Positions 16,134 to 22,336 of a stretch of 22,336 nt of DNA are shown here, piece after piece (within the stretch, counting starts at the first letter, position 1; each line of letters begins with the position of its first letter). Under the pieces are notes generated by a model. It worked only from the letters and a program-made list of their open reading frames with translations, did no database searches and had not been told where the DNA came from. Where the stretch lies: the NCBI GenBank assembly GCA_002348315.1, contig DEAW01000115.1:58756-81091 (forward strand), given 5' to 3'. The position numbers and the translations under genes were made by a program. Source of the DNA: Planctomycetaceae bacterium UBA2972. Its GTDB lineage: Bacteria > Planctomycetota > Planctomycetia > Pirellulales > Pirellulaceae.

Positions 16134-17009
16134 TTATTTTAGAGGCTGAGCACCATTCGGCGGAGCGACCGCACCAGGCTCTCCGGGAACGGGAGGCGAA
16201 GCCCCGTTGGCTGGCTGTTGGAACTCAGCTGGAAGCACAGTCGGCTCCAAAGCTTCGTGGAATGAGAATTCGCTATGGTACTTCGGTTTGTCCTTCGTGG
16301 ATGCGATGTATTGAGGACGTTCGAACCACTTAGCAATATTGAACACTTCGGTGTCGATACGGTGACCTGCAAATTTTGGTTCGTTGTAGATGGTTCCCCA
16401 TTGCAGCGGCCCCGCACCGAAAATCCACATGTCATTGGATGTGGATCGAGCGTAATTGACTCCCGATTGCCAAATTGGTTGGCGTTCATTCTTGTCATAG
16501 ACAAACACTGAAATCTTCGCGATTCCGGAATTATCATCTCGTTTGGCAACGGATATTTCAGGCAGCACTGGGACGGTCGGAACACTGGGGATCAGCTGAG
16601 TGAAGGCACCGAGTGAATTATTGCCGGGAATACCATAGGTGATTGTTTGGCTGTCAGTACCGAGAGCACCAACTCGAGGCTCCACGATAAACTCGGCATC
16701 TGCTGCTGTATCCACTAATTGGCAATTGTGAGCAAACAGCTGCTGACGCAATGCACTGACAATATAATCAGCGTTTACGAAACCAAAGCCTTTGACTGCT
16801 TTAACATACTTTGAGTCAAGAAATACTTTTTCACCGGCGACGTCACTGAAATCCAGATCGCCGACCGTTAAGTCTACCGCATTGGACATCAGAAGCTGAT
16901 CCGTACCGGTCTTAGTTTTGGTCGTACCACAACCCGTCACAAAGAGGACGCTCATCAGCAGTAAGCCGACAGAACCTAGGTGATCACGGTAACGATGTAT
17001 GGAATTCAT
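16134..17009 (-). CDS. Lipoprotein of unknown function (possibly DUF6655)
   Basis: A 291-residue predicted lipoprotein. The signal peptide ends in a lipobox Val-Thr-Gly-Cys with Cys27 as the lipidation site (SVLFVTGCGTT). The mature part starts with TDQLLMSNAVDLTVGDLDFS and a VFLDSKYVKAVKGFGFVNAD stretch, which I associate with a planctomycete lipoprotein family (DUF6655, from memory). A mixed alpha/beta core follows, with ALRQQLFAHNCQLVDTAADA resembling the fold of outer-membrane assembly lipoproteins. The last 29 residues are Pro/Gly/Ala-rich and probably disordered. It lies 105 bp after trpC and 13 bp before the RlmI-like gene. It should be membrane-anchored; no partner or activity is evident. 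Confidence 0.82.
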   Translation of the reverse strand: MNSIHRYRDHLGSVGLLLMSVLFVTGCGTTKTKTGTDQLLMSNAVDLTVGDLDFSDVAGEKVFLDSKYVKAVKGFGFVNADYIVSALRQQLFAHNCQLVDTAADAEFIVEPRVGALGTDSQTITYGIPGNNSLGAFTQLIPSVPTVPVLPEISVAKRDDNSGIAKISVFVYDKNERQPIWQSGVNYARSTSNDMWIFGAGPLQWGTIYNEPKFAGHRIDTEVFNIAKWFERPQYIASTKDKPKYHSEFSFHEALEPTVLPAEFQQPANGASPPVPGEPGAVAPPNGAQPLK

Positions 17010-17025
17010 TTCTCGAACAATCCAC

Positions 17026-17039
17026 GCAGGCCCCCCTGC
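17026..17039 (-). other. GC-rich hairpin in the lipoprotein leader
   Basis: On the minus strand GCAGG-GGGG-CCTGC forms a perfect 5-bp stem with a four-base loop, 16 nt before the lipoprotein ATG. There is no U-tract, so it is unlikely to be a terminator for trpC. It could affect access of ribosomes to the weak ribosome-binding site that follows, or be chance. Confidence 0.25.
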
Positions 17040-17114
17040 AAGGAATAGTCGGGAAAGTATACGAAATCAGCTTACTGACCTCTAGGTGAATTTACCGCTG
17101 GAAAACCACAATTC

Positions 17115-17909
17115 TCAGATAAGCGATAGCAGGTTACGGACGGCATCACCAATATTCTGTTGACGCATCAGGCTCTCACCCACCAAAATCGCATCGACGT
17201 CATTTTCCGCCAGCATCAGTACATCTTCCGGAGTATAGATGCCTGATTCGCCAACCAGCAAACATTCATCCGGGACTTGTTGCTTCATCCTGACCGTATG
17301 ATTCAAATCCGTTTCGAAGGTGTGGAGGTTTCGATTGTTAACACCGATTAAACTTGCGCCTGCCTCCAACACTCGCCCACAATTTTCGGGGAAATAAAAC
17401 TCCACCAACGGCGTCATCCCGAGCTCTAAGGATTCGTTATGAAGTTTACGCAAATGACAATCATCCAGGCACTCGGCGATTAACAGCACAGCATCTGCTC
17501 CGGCAACTCTTGCTTCAAGCAATTGATAGGAATCGAGGATAAAGTCTTTTCGTAAAATCGGAATCTCCACCGAGCTCCGAATGGCCGTTAAGAAATCAAG
17601 GCTGCCTTGGAAATACTGTTCATCGGTCAGGCAGCTAATACAGGTCGCTCCGTGGGCTTCGTATGCCTGAGCAATCTTCACCGGATCAAAGTCTTCCCGA
17701 ATCAAACCTGCTGACGGGCTGGCTTTCTTTACTTCGGCGATCAGTTTGATCGGGCCATCGGCAGCCAGTGCTCCGAAAAAGTCACGAACAGCAGGTGCAT
17801 CTTTTAACTGTGCCTGCAATTGAGCTGTTGGCACACGTTGTTTTGCTGATGCTATTTCCGCTTGCTTTGTCTCAACAATTTGATCCAGTACACTACCGGA
17901 CTGTGACAT
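17115..17909 (-). CDS. trpC: Indole-3-glycerol phosphate synthase
   Basis: A 264-residue (beta/alpha)8-barrel enzyme of tryptophan synthesis, converting CdRP to indole-3-glycerol phosphate with release of CO2. Catalytic and phosphate-binding residues are all present: Glu59 and Lys61 in AEVKKASPS, Lys121 in LRKDF, Glu170 in LVEFYFPEN, Asn191 and Arg193 in GVNNRNL, Glu221 and Ser222 in GESGI, and the terminal ILVGESLM. It is monofunctional, with no TrpF fused. The ATG at 17909 lies inside the end of the upstream gene (17-bp overlap), so translation is probably coupled to it. No other trp gene is nearby. Confidence 0.95.
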   Translation of the reverse strand: MSQSGSVLDQIVETKQAEIASAKQRVPTAQLQAQLKDAPAVRDFFGALAADGPIKLIAEVKKASPSAGLIREDFDPVKIAQAYEAHGATCISCLTDEQYFQGSLDFLTAIRSSVEIPILRKDFILDSYQLLEARVAGADAVLLIAECLDDCHLRKLHNESLELGMTPLVEFYFPENCGRVLEAGASLIGVNNRNLHTFETDLNHTVRMKQQVPDECLLVGESGIYTPEDVLMLAENDVDAILVGESLMRQQNIGDAVRNLLSLI

Positions 17910-18822
17910 GCTTCCAACCTCGCTGATTTATATATGCCTGCAGATATTCTTTGGCACCCTGTTCGCCTAAAAACCGAGTTATTTTCCAATACGGACGCTT
18001 ACCTTTGACAAATCGTCGCTGAGTGTCACGTGGTCTGCCTTCGTTTTTACAAACTCGACACTGTCGACCCGTGTGGGTCGCTGCTGTTGCAACAGCACCA
18101 CATCGTCCACAGTGCTGATCCACGACCCAGTACACACCATCGGTTTCGGCTGCGGGAACCAACTGTAAGTGTATCGGAATATCGTATTCCACACTCAATC
18201 GTAATGCTCGACGAAACATCTCCCAAGGGGGAGTAACGTCGCAGGGCACTTGACCAAGTAATGATTCAATGACGTTTAACTGTACCGTTCGCTGCTTCAG
18301 TGATGGACTTCTTGAGATCCATAATCCGTACCAACTGGGAGAGGTCTTATCAAAGGCTCGGTAGACTTGATCTCGTAAGAGCCGGTCTTCACTCAAGAGG
18401 GTTTCCAAAACCTGTCTCAAATCCACCGTCCCAACAGGAAGGTCGTCGATTAAATCCGGCAGGACGACATCACTGACTGGCATTTGCCCAAAGCAACCTA
18501 CCCAGGCGTTGCTGTGTATCTGTTTTGCTACGTTTGCCGGGCAACGACTACAAAGCTTTGCGACGGACTCAGGGTCACCATAGAATTCGAAAACATCATC
18601 CACTCGAAATCCTAATGCCTGCTCGGCCATCATCGTATCTGAGTTTTCGGGCTCGACCGCAACTCCCTCAAAGACGCGCCCGTCCGCTAAGGCATCCTGG
18701 TAGACTCGGATCGCTCTCAGATGTCGTTCGGTACGATTGGGATCCTGCCATTTGGGTAAATCCCTGAGAGCACATTCCTGTTCGAGAGCCCAGCGGATAA
18801 ATTCAGGAGTCGTACCGCGCAC
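17893..18822 (-). CDS. Hypothetical protein with two cysteine clusters (zinc-ribbon-like C-terminus)
   Basis: A 309-residue protein I cannot assign to a named family. A C-terminal four-Cys zinc-ribbon pattern is clear: CGRC (238-241) and CRVC (255-258), 13 residues apart, followed by a basic segment RPRDTQRRFVKGKRPYWK. A second cluster lies at CSRC (91-94), with His103 and Cys110 in a VGCFGQMP context; it could bind metal. The first 60 residues look helical and charged. There is no signal peptide or membrane segment. The start is the GTG at 18822, with AAAAGG 9 nt upstream; no earlier start is open. It follows purH by 51 bp and overlaps trpC by 17 bp, so it is probably expressed with both. 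A nucleic-acid-binding role is possible but not shown. Confidence 0.75.
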   Translation of the reverse strand: MRGTTPEFIRWALEQECALRDLPKWQDPNRTERHLRAIRVYQDALADGRVFEGVAVEPENSDTMMAEQALGFRVDDVFEFYGDPESVAKLCSRCPANVAKQIHSNAWVGCFGQMPVSDVVLPDLIDDLPVGTVDLRQVLETLLSEDRLLRDQVYRAFDKTSPSWYGLWISRSPSLKQRTVQLNVIESLLGQVPCDVTPPWEMFRRALRLSVEYDIPIHLQLVPAAETDGVYWVVDQHCGRCGAVATAATHTGRQCRVCKNEGRPRDTQRRFVKGKRPYWKITRFLGEQGAKEYLQAYINQRGWKHVTVR

Positions 18823-18873
18823 TGGTCCACGCCTTTTATAAGAACTACGAATTCAATTTAGCTGTAAAGCTCG

Positions 18874-20442
18874 TTAGTGCTTAAAGTGTCGACGACCTGT
18901 AAAGATCATTGGAATACCGTGTTCATTACAAGCTTCGATGACGGACTCGTCTCCTCGAGAACCTCCCGGTTGAATAATCGCTGCGATTCCTGCTTCGGCA
19001 GCCGCATGGATCGAATCGGGAAACGGGAAGAAAGCATCTGAGGACAGCACGGCACCCTGAGTACGTTCAGCAGCTTTGCGAATCGCAATTTCCACCGAAT
19101 CAACACGACTCATCTGACCAGCACCGGCGCCCACCAGCGATTGATCACGACAAACCGCAATCGCATTGGATTTAATATGCCGCACCATTTGCCAGGCAAA
19201 CTTCAATTCATCCTGCAGAGACGCATCGGGTTTAGCTTCGGTGACAACTTCCCAGGATGGATAGTCATCTTCAATAATGTCCGCATCCTGTACAAGCATC
19301 CCTCCGTTGATGTGACGGTATGACAACTCTCCCTGTTGTTCTTCCAGATTACCAACCTGCATCAGGCGGACATTATTTCGCCACTTTGGCTTGGACGTCA
19401 GGATACCAATTGCGGACGCCGAGAAATCCGGAGCGACAATCGCTTCGATAAACAATCCCGGCTCAGATAATAGCTCTGCCGTCGCTTCATCGACTACTTG
19501 ATTAAAACCAAGAATACTTCCGAAGGCGCTCAAAGGGTCACCAGCCATGGCTTTCCTGGCGGCCTCTACTAATGTCTCGCCCGCAGCAGCTCCACAGGGA
19601 TTATTATGCTTAATCACGCTACAGGCTGGCTGAGTAAATGGACGGACAATATGTAAGGCGGCATCCAGATCCAGCAGGTTGTTATAAGACAGTTCTTTTC
19701 CATTTAACTGCCGGGCATTCACTACATTGGCACCTGAACTTCCCACAATCGAATAAATCGCAGCCTGTTGATGAGGGTTCTCTCCATATCTGAGCTCATT
19801 CTTCAATCGCATCGAAATCGATTTATTGGCCGTAAACAATCCATCGGTTTCTGCTTCAGCAAAATATCCGGAAATCGCCTGGTCATATTCCGCCGTCATT
19901 GCAAAAGCTGCGGCTGAGAGCTTATCTCGAGTTTCCTGTGACGTACAACCCGTTTCAGTAATCTCTTCCAATACCGACGAATATTGTTCGGGATTGGTGA
20001 CGATCGATGTAAACTTTGCATTCTTCGCAGCTGCTCGAACCAGACTGGGACCGCCGATATCGATTTTTTCGATCGCCTCGGCCTTGGTGACATCCGGCTT
20101 AGCGATGGTAGCCTGAAATGGATAAAGATTAACGATCACAAGCTCAAAACTCAGAATGTCATGCTCGGCCAACGATGCCATATCATCTTCACGGTCGTGG
20201 CGGCAGAGAATTCCGGCAAAGATTCGGGGATGGAGCGTCTTGACTCGTCCATCCATCATTTCCGGGAACCCCGTATATTCGGCAACATCGAGTACTTCAA
20301 TCGCACTCTGTTCCAAGTGACGACGAGTTCCACCGGTACTGTAGATTTCCACTCCGGCCGCTTCCAGACCACGAACAAAATCAACCAATCCAAGTTTATC
20401 ACTTACGCTAATCAGAGCGCGCTTAATCGGAGGTGAAGACAT
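18874..20442 (-). CDS. purH: Bifunctional AICAR transformylase / IMP cyclohydrolase
   Basis: A 522-residue PurH carrying out the last two steps of IMP synthesis: formyl transfer from 10-formyl-THF to AICAR, then ring closure. The N-terminal IMP cyclohydrolase domain (MGS-like fold) shows RALISVSDKLGLVDF, YSTGGTRRHL and the MMDGRVKTLHPRI loop (62-74). The C-terminal transformylase has LRYGENPHQQAAIY (217-230), the catalytic VIKHNNPCGAA (276-286), and SDAFFPFPDSI with IIQPGGSRGDE near the end. Length is normal. The ATG at 20442 has GGAAG about 8 nt before it. It heads the purH / Cys-cluster protein / trpC unit. A leader with nested inverted repeats precedes it. FolD, also in this window, makes its formyl donor. 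Confidence 0.97.
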   Translation of the reverse strand: MSSPPIKRALISVSDKLGLVDFVRGLEAAGVEIYSTGGTRRHLEQSAIEVLDVAEYTGFPEMMDGRVKTLHPRIFAGILCRHDREDDMASLAEHDILSFELVIVNLYPFQATIAKPDVTKAEAIEKIDIGGPSLVRAAAKNAKFTSIVTNPEQYSSVLEEITETGCTSQETRDKLSAAAFAMTAEYDQAISGYFAEAETDGLFTANKSISMRLKNELRYGENPHQQAAIYSIVGSSGANVVNARQLNGKELSYNNLLDLDAALHIVRPFTQPACSVIKHNNPCGAAAGETLVEAARKAMAGDPLSAFGSILGFNQVVDEATAELLSEPGLFIEAIVAPDFSASAIGILTSKPKWRNNVRLMQVGNLEEQQGELSYRHINGGMLVQDADIIEDDYPSWEVVTEAKPDASLQDELKFAWQMVRHIKSNAIAVCRDQSLVGAGAGQMSRVDSVEIAIRKAAERTQGAVLSSDAFFPFPDSIHAAAEAGIAAIIQPGGSRGDESVIEACNEHGIPMIFTGRRHFKH

Positions 20443-20455
20443 TAACTGAAACTTC

Positions 20456-20524
20456 CATGCATTGTGTTTGATACTTCAAAGCAATCGATGATTGCCTTGT
20501 TCTAATATAGCAACTCAATGCATG
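20456..20524 (-). promoter_or_regulatory. Nested inverted repeats upstream of purH
   Basis: Two palindromes lie in the purH upstream region. The outer arms CATGCATTG (20456-20464) and CAATGCATG (20516-20524) are perfect 9-bp inverted repeats 51 bp apart. Between them GCAATC-GAT-GATTGC (20481-20495) is a perfect 6-bp repeat, extended by three more pairs after one mismatch. Neither is followed by a U-tract, so a terminator is unlikely. They could be operator half-sites or a folded leader; no known purine regulator consensus is matched. Confidence 0.35.
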
Positions 20525-20564
20525 AGTGTGGTTTCTGACAGCCAATCGATCAAGTAGCCCTGAG

Positions 20565-20595
20565 GGATCCTGCCGAAGTCCCGAAATCAGGATTC
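20565..20595 (-). terminator. Stem-loop just after the beta-propeller gene
   Basis: On the minus strand, four bases after the stop codon, GAATCCTG and CAGGATCC can pair (6 perfect pairs plus one wobble and one further pair) around a 15-nt loop. The position suits a transcript end, but there is no run of U after it, so it may be an RNA-stabilising hairpin rather than an intrinsic terminator. Confidence 0.3.
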
Positions 20596-20599
20596 GTTT

Positions 20600-22213
20600 C
20601 TAGTTTTGAAACGGATTCTTGGGAGCTGCATTTCCACCGTTATTGCCCGGAGCGAATGGGTTATTGGCCGGCGGGTTATTGCCACCGCCATTATTCCCGG
20701 GAGCAAATGGATTGTTGGCAGGCGGTTTATTGCCACCACCGTTATTGCCCGGAGCGAAGGGATTGTTCGCCGGAGGTTTATTGCCACCGAATGGATTATT
20801 TGCAGGAACAGCCGGAGGCATCGGATTAGCAGCCGGTGCCATCGGGTCATCACCCATTGGTTGGTTGTTTACTTCTTCTTCGTCTGTTGCTATAGCCACT
20901 GCTGTTTCGTCGACATGGAGAAGTGGGTACTTTTGGTGAATTTCGCGAACGCATTGAATTAAACCGGTCCGAGTCCCCATGTAGATGCGGTCGGTCAGAG
21001 GATTACTTACTACGAAGTCAATTTTTCCGGCACTCACGGTCTTGAAGCGTCCACCTGTTTCCAGATTCAGAATCATTAGGTTACCTAAGCGGTCTAACGC
21101 GTAGAGACGTTTGCCGCTGGCAGCAACAATTCGCTGTAGATTGGATTGTGCCCAGACGATCTCTCCGTTTTTCATATCCAGACAGTAGCACGTCTTATCT
21201 CGTGAAACGATGTAAGCCCGGTTCTTCACTAATACCGGTTCATTGGTCAAAACTTCACCCAAACTCTGGCGCCACACCATGTCACCTGATTCTTCATCTA
21301 TACAGTAGACAAAACCGTTTTTGCAGTTGGCGACATAACGGCCCGGTGCCTGATAAGCGATCGGAGCCACTACCTTACCCAGTGTGTTGACCCGGTACCA
21401 CATCGACGCTTTGGCAGTTCCGGCCACATAGACGTTTCCAGCATCTGTAGACCAGGCGATACTTCGATTTCCCAAAACAGGTTGTTCAAGGACACGACCG
21501 GTCGAAGGTAGTAATTCAGGTTGCCAGGTAAAGCGATCCAAGTGATAGACTTCGACACGATTCTCTACAGACGGAACAAAAATACGTTTCCCCAGCACAA
21601 CCGGTCCAGCTCCGGGAACGGCAGCCAACTGGCGTGACTCAACCACAGCACCATCTGTATTTCGCAACACGAAAAGACGGATTCCTGAAACCACGACGGT
21701 ATATTCATCGTTCGTACAAACACCGGATGTCGGAAATTTAGGATTCCCCACCTGAGCTGTCCAATACAATTCTCCGGATTCAGCGTTCAGCAATTGTACG
21801 TCTCCACGATCAGAAACGACGGACATATAAACTTTGGGAACGGTGTGTTCCACGATTTCACTTTCCCCGCCATTTTGTCTGATCAACGCGGATTGCTCCG
21901 TCGCTTGTTTACGTGCTTCTTCACGTCCAAGGGGACGACCAAAATTGTCCAGATCTTTGTCCCGTATGAAGTAGGATTTATCACCTTCGGTTACTTCGAA
22001 ACTCCAGTCAGCTTCCGTCGAACTGACGTGGATATACACATCCGAGATTTTGCTGGCAAAAGGATTCTTAGCGGCCTGCATATACCAGGATCGTTCCAAT
22101 CCAAGGCTGCGCGCGGTATTGTTCGTAATCAACCCTGTCGAAGAGAGTTGCCCAAACGATACGGAACAAGCTGTAAGCAAGATGAGTAGTGAATAAGCGT
22201 AAATCTTACGCAT
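20600..22213 (-). CDS. Secreted PQQ-like beta-propeller protein with NPF-repeat tail
   Basis: A 537-residue exported protein. The ATG at 22213 gives a signal peptide (MRKIYAYSLLILLTACSVSF); cleavage may follow Phe-Gly before Gln22, but Leu-Thr-Ala-Cys16 also fits a lipobox, so it may be lipidated. From about 130 to 425 are PQQ-type propeller blades, recognisable by AESGELYW, DEESGDMVW and MKNGEIVW with Gly-x-Val-Tyr/Tyr-Cys-Leu-Asp strands (VYCIDEESG, CYCLDMKNG). The quinone ligands of PQQ dehydrogenases are not evident, so it is probably structural or binding rather than an enzyme. An acidic linker (444-458) leads to a disordered Asn/Pro/Gly tail with three 17-residue repeats containing NNPFAPGNNGG. 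It stands alone: 157 bp from purH and 123 bp from the window edge. Confidence 0.87.
   Translation of the reverse strand: MRKIYAYSLLILLTACSVSFGQLSSTGLITNNTARSLGLERSWYMQAAKNPFASKISDVYIHVSSTEADWSFEVTEGDKSYFIRDKDLDNFGRPLGREEARKQATEQSALIRQNGGESEIVEHTVPKVYMSVVSDRGDVQLLNAESGELYWTAQVGNPKFPTSGVCTNDEYTVVVSGIRLFVLRNTDGAVVESRQLAAVPGAGPVVLGKRIFVPSVENRVEVYHLDRFTWQPELLPSTGRVLEQPVLGNRSIAWSTDAGNVYVAGTAKASMWYRVNTLGKVVAPIAYQAPGRYVANCKNGFVYCIDEESGDMVWRQSLGEVLTNEPVLVKNRAYIVSRDKTCYCLDMKNGEIVWAQSNLQRIVAASGKRLYALDRLGNLMILNLETGGRFKTVSAGKIDFVVSNPLTDRIYMGTRTGLIQCVREIHQKYPLLHVDETAVAIATDEEEVNNQPMGDDPMAPAANPMPPAVPANNPFGGNKPPANNPFAPGNNGGGNKPPANNPFAPGNNGGGNNPPANNPFAPGNNGGNAAPKNPFQN
20640..20792 (-). repeat. Three tandem 51-bp units encoding the NPF/Asn-Gly tail
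   Basis: Units start at 20640, 20691 and 20742 (on the plus strand each begins TTATTgCCCGG or a close variant). They encode about three copies of NKPPANNPFAPGNNGGG inside the beta-propeller gene. Copies differ at many third positions, so the repeat is not a very recent duplication, though the length preserves frame. Loss or gain of a unit would change the tail by 17 residues. Confidence 0.85.
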
Positions 22214-22280
22214 GATAGTTACACCCAAAAAATCTAATGAATCGACCAGGCTTTAAAGTAAAAATGACCTTCACTCTGTA

Positions 22281-22307
22281 ATCATACAACGCACAAATGT
22301 AAAGCAA
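22281..22307 (-). promoter_or_regulatory. Possible promoter of the beta-propeller gene
   Basis: On the minus strand TATGAT (22281-22286) is a five-of-six -10 match, with TTGCTT (22302-22307) 15 bp upstream. It lies 68 bp before the ATG at 22213. Consensus match only; the spacing is short. Confidence 0.3.
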
Positions 22308-22336
22308 AGAGATTTTCCTATTCATCTCTTATCGAC

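Noticed and set aside
19984..20436. 150-codon frame antisense to purH
   Set aside because: purH is a complete, highly conserved gene on the other strand; the frame encodes nothing recognisable.
20640..20792. CRISPR-like array
   Set aside because: The 51-bp units are adjacent without spacers and lie in frame within a coding region.
20606..20962. Plus-strand open frames opposite the repeat tail, giving Leu/Pro/Gly-rich or Arg/Ile-rich products
   Set aside because: These follow from the periodic 51-bp repeat read on the other strand; low-complexity output and no start context.

Overview
The window reads as a chromosomal segment of a planctomycete (Planctomycetota, most likely order Planctomycetales). 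Base composition is moderate (about half G+C by eye). The support is the gene set: a Gfo/Idh/MocA oxidoreductase, a secreted TPR protein, a secreted PQQ-like beta-propeller protein with an Asn/Pro/Gly-rich tail, a small planctomycete-type lipoprotein, scattered rather than clustered trp and pur genes, and short operons of unrelated functions. No genus can be fixed from the sequence. I see no rRNA or tRNA gene, no insertion sequence, no phage gene and no CRISPR array.

Layout. 1-114: start of a secreted Gly-rich protein on the minus strand, cut by the window edge. 115-458: leader and intergenic DNA. 459-1562 (-): Gfo/Idh/MocA oxidoreductase, divergent from hemG (1669-3114, +), an FAD-type protoporphyrinogen/coproporphyrinogen oxidase. 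3130-11410 (-): seven tightly packed minus-strand genes. In transcription order they are a small DUF997/YhdT-like membrane protein, a large PanF-like sodium:solute symporter with a big extra loop, an M19 dipeptidase, a 2-keto-3-deoxy-sugar-acid dehydratase of the FAH fold, an alpha-ketoglutarate semialdehyde dehydrogenase, a secreted TPR protein and a pterin-4a-carbinolamine dehydratase. 11594-15204 (+): folD, cysI (own promoter with a perfect TATAAT) and a TrmH/SpoU RNA methyltransferase. 15212-20442 (-): purH, a 309-residue Cys-cluster protein of unknown function and trpC (overlapping by 17 bp), then a lipoprotein and an RlmI-like methyltransferase. 20600-22213 (-): the beta-propeller protein.

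How they work together. The core of the 11410-5147 block forms a plausible uptake and catabolic unit: sodium-coupled import, dipeptide hydrolysis, and a two-enzyme tail turning a 2-keto-3-deoxypentonate into alpha-ketoglutarate semialdehyde and then alpha-ketoglutarate (the lower Weimberg route, like Caulobacter XylX/XylA). The sugar or amino-acid steps that would feed it are not in the window. The remaining genes are housekeeping: heme, folate one-carbon metabolism, sulfite reduction, tryptophan and purine synthesis, and RNA methylation.

Nothing here is an obvious new defence or mobile system. The most unusual items are the roughly 200-residue insertion in the symporter, the Cys-cluster protein overlapping trpC, and the NPF-repeat tail of the beta-propeller protein.
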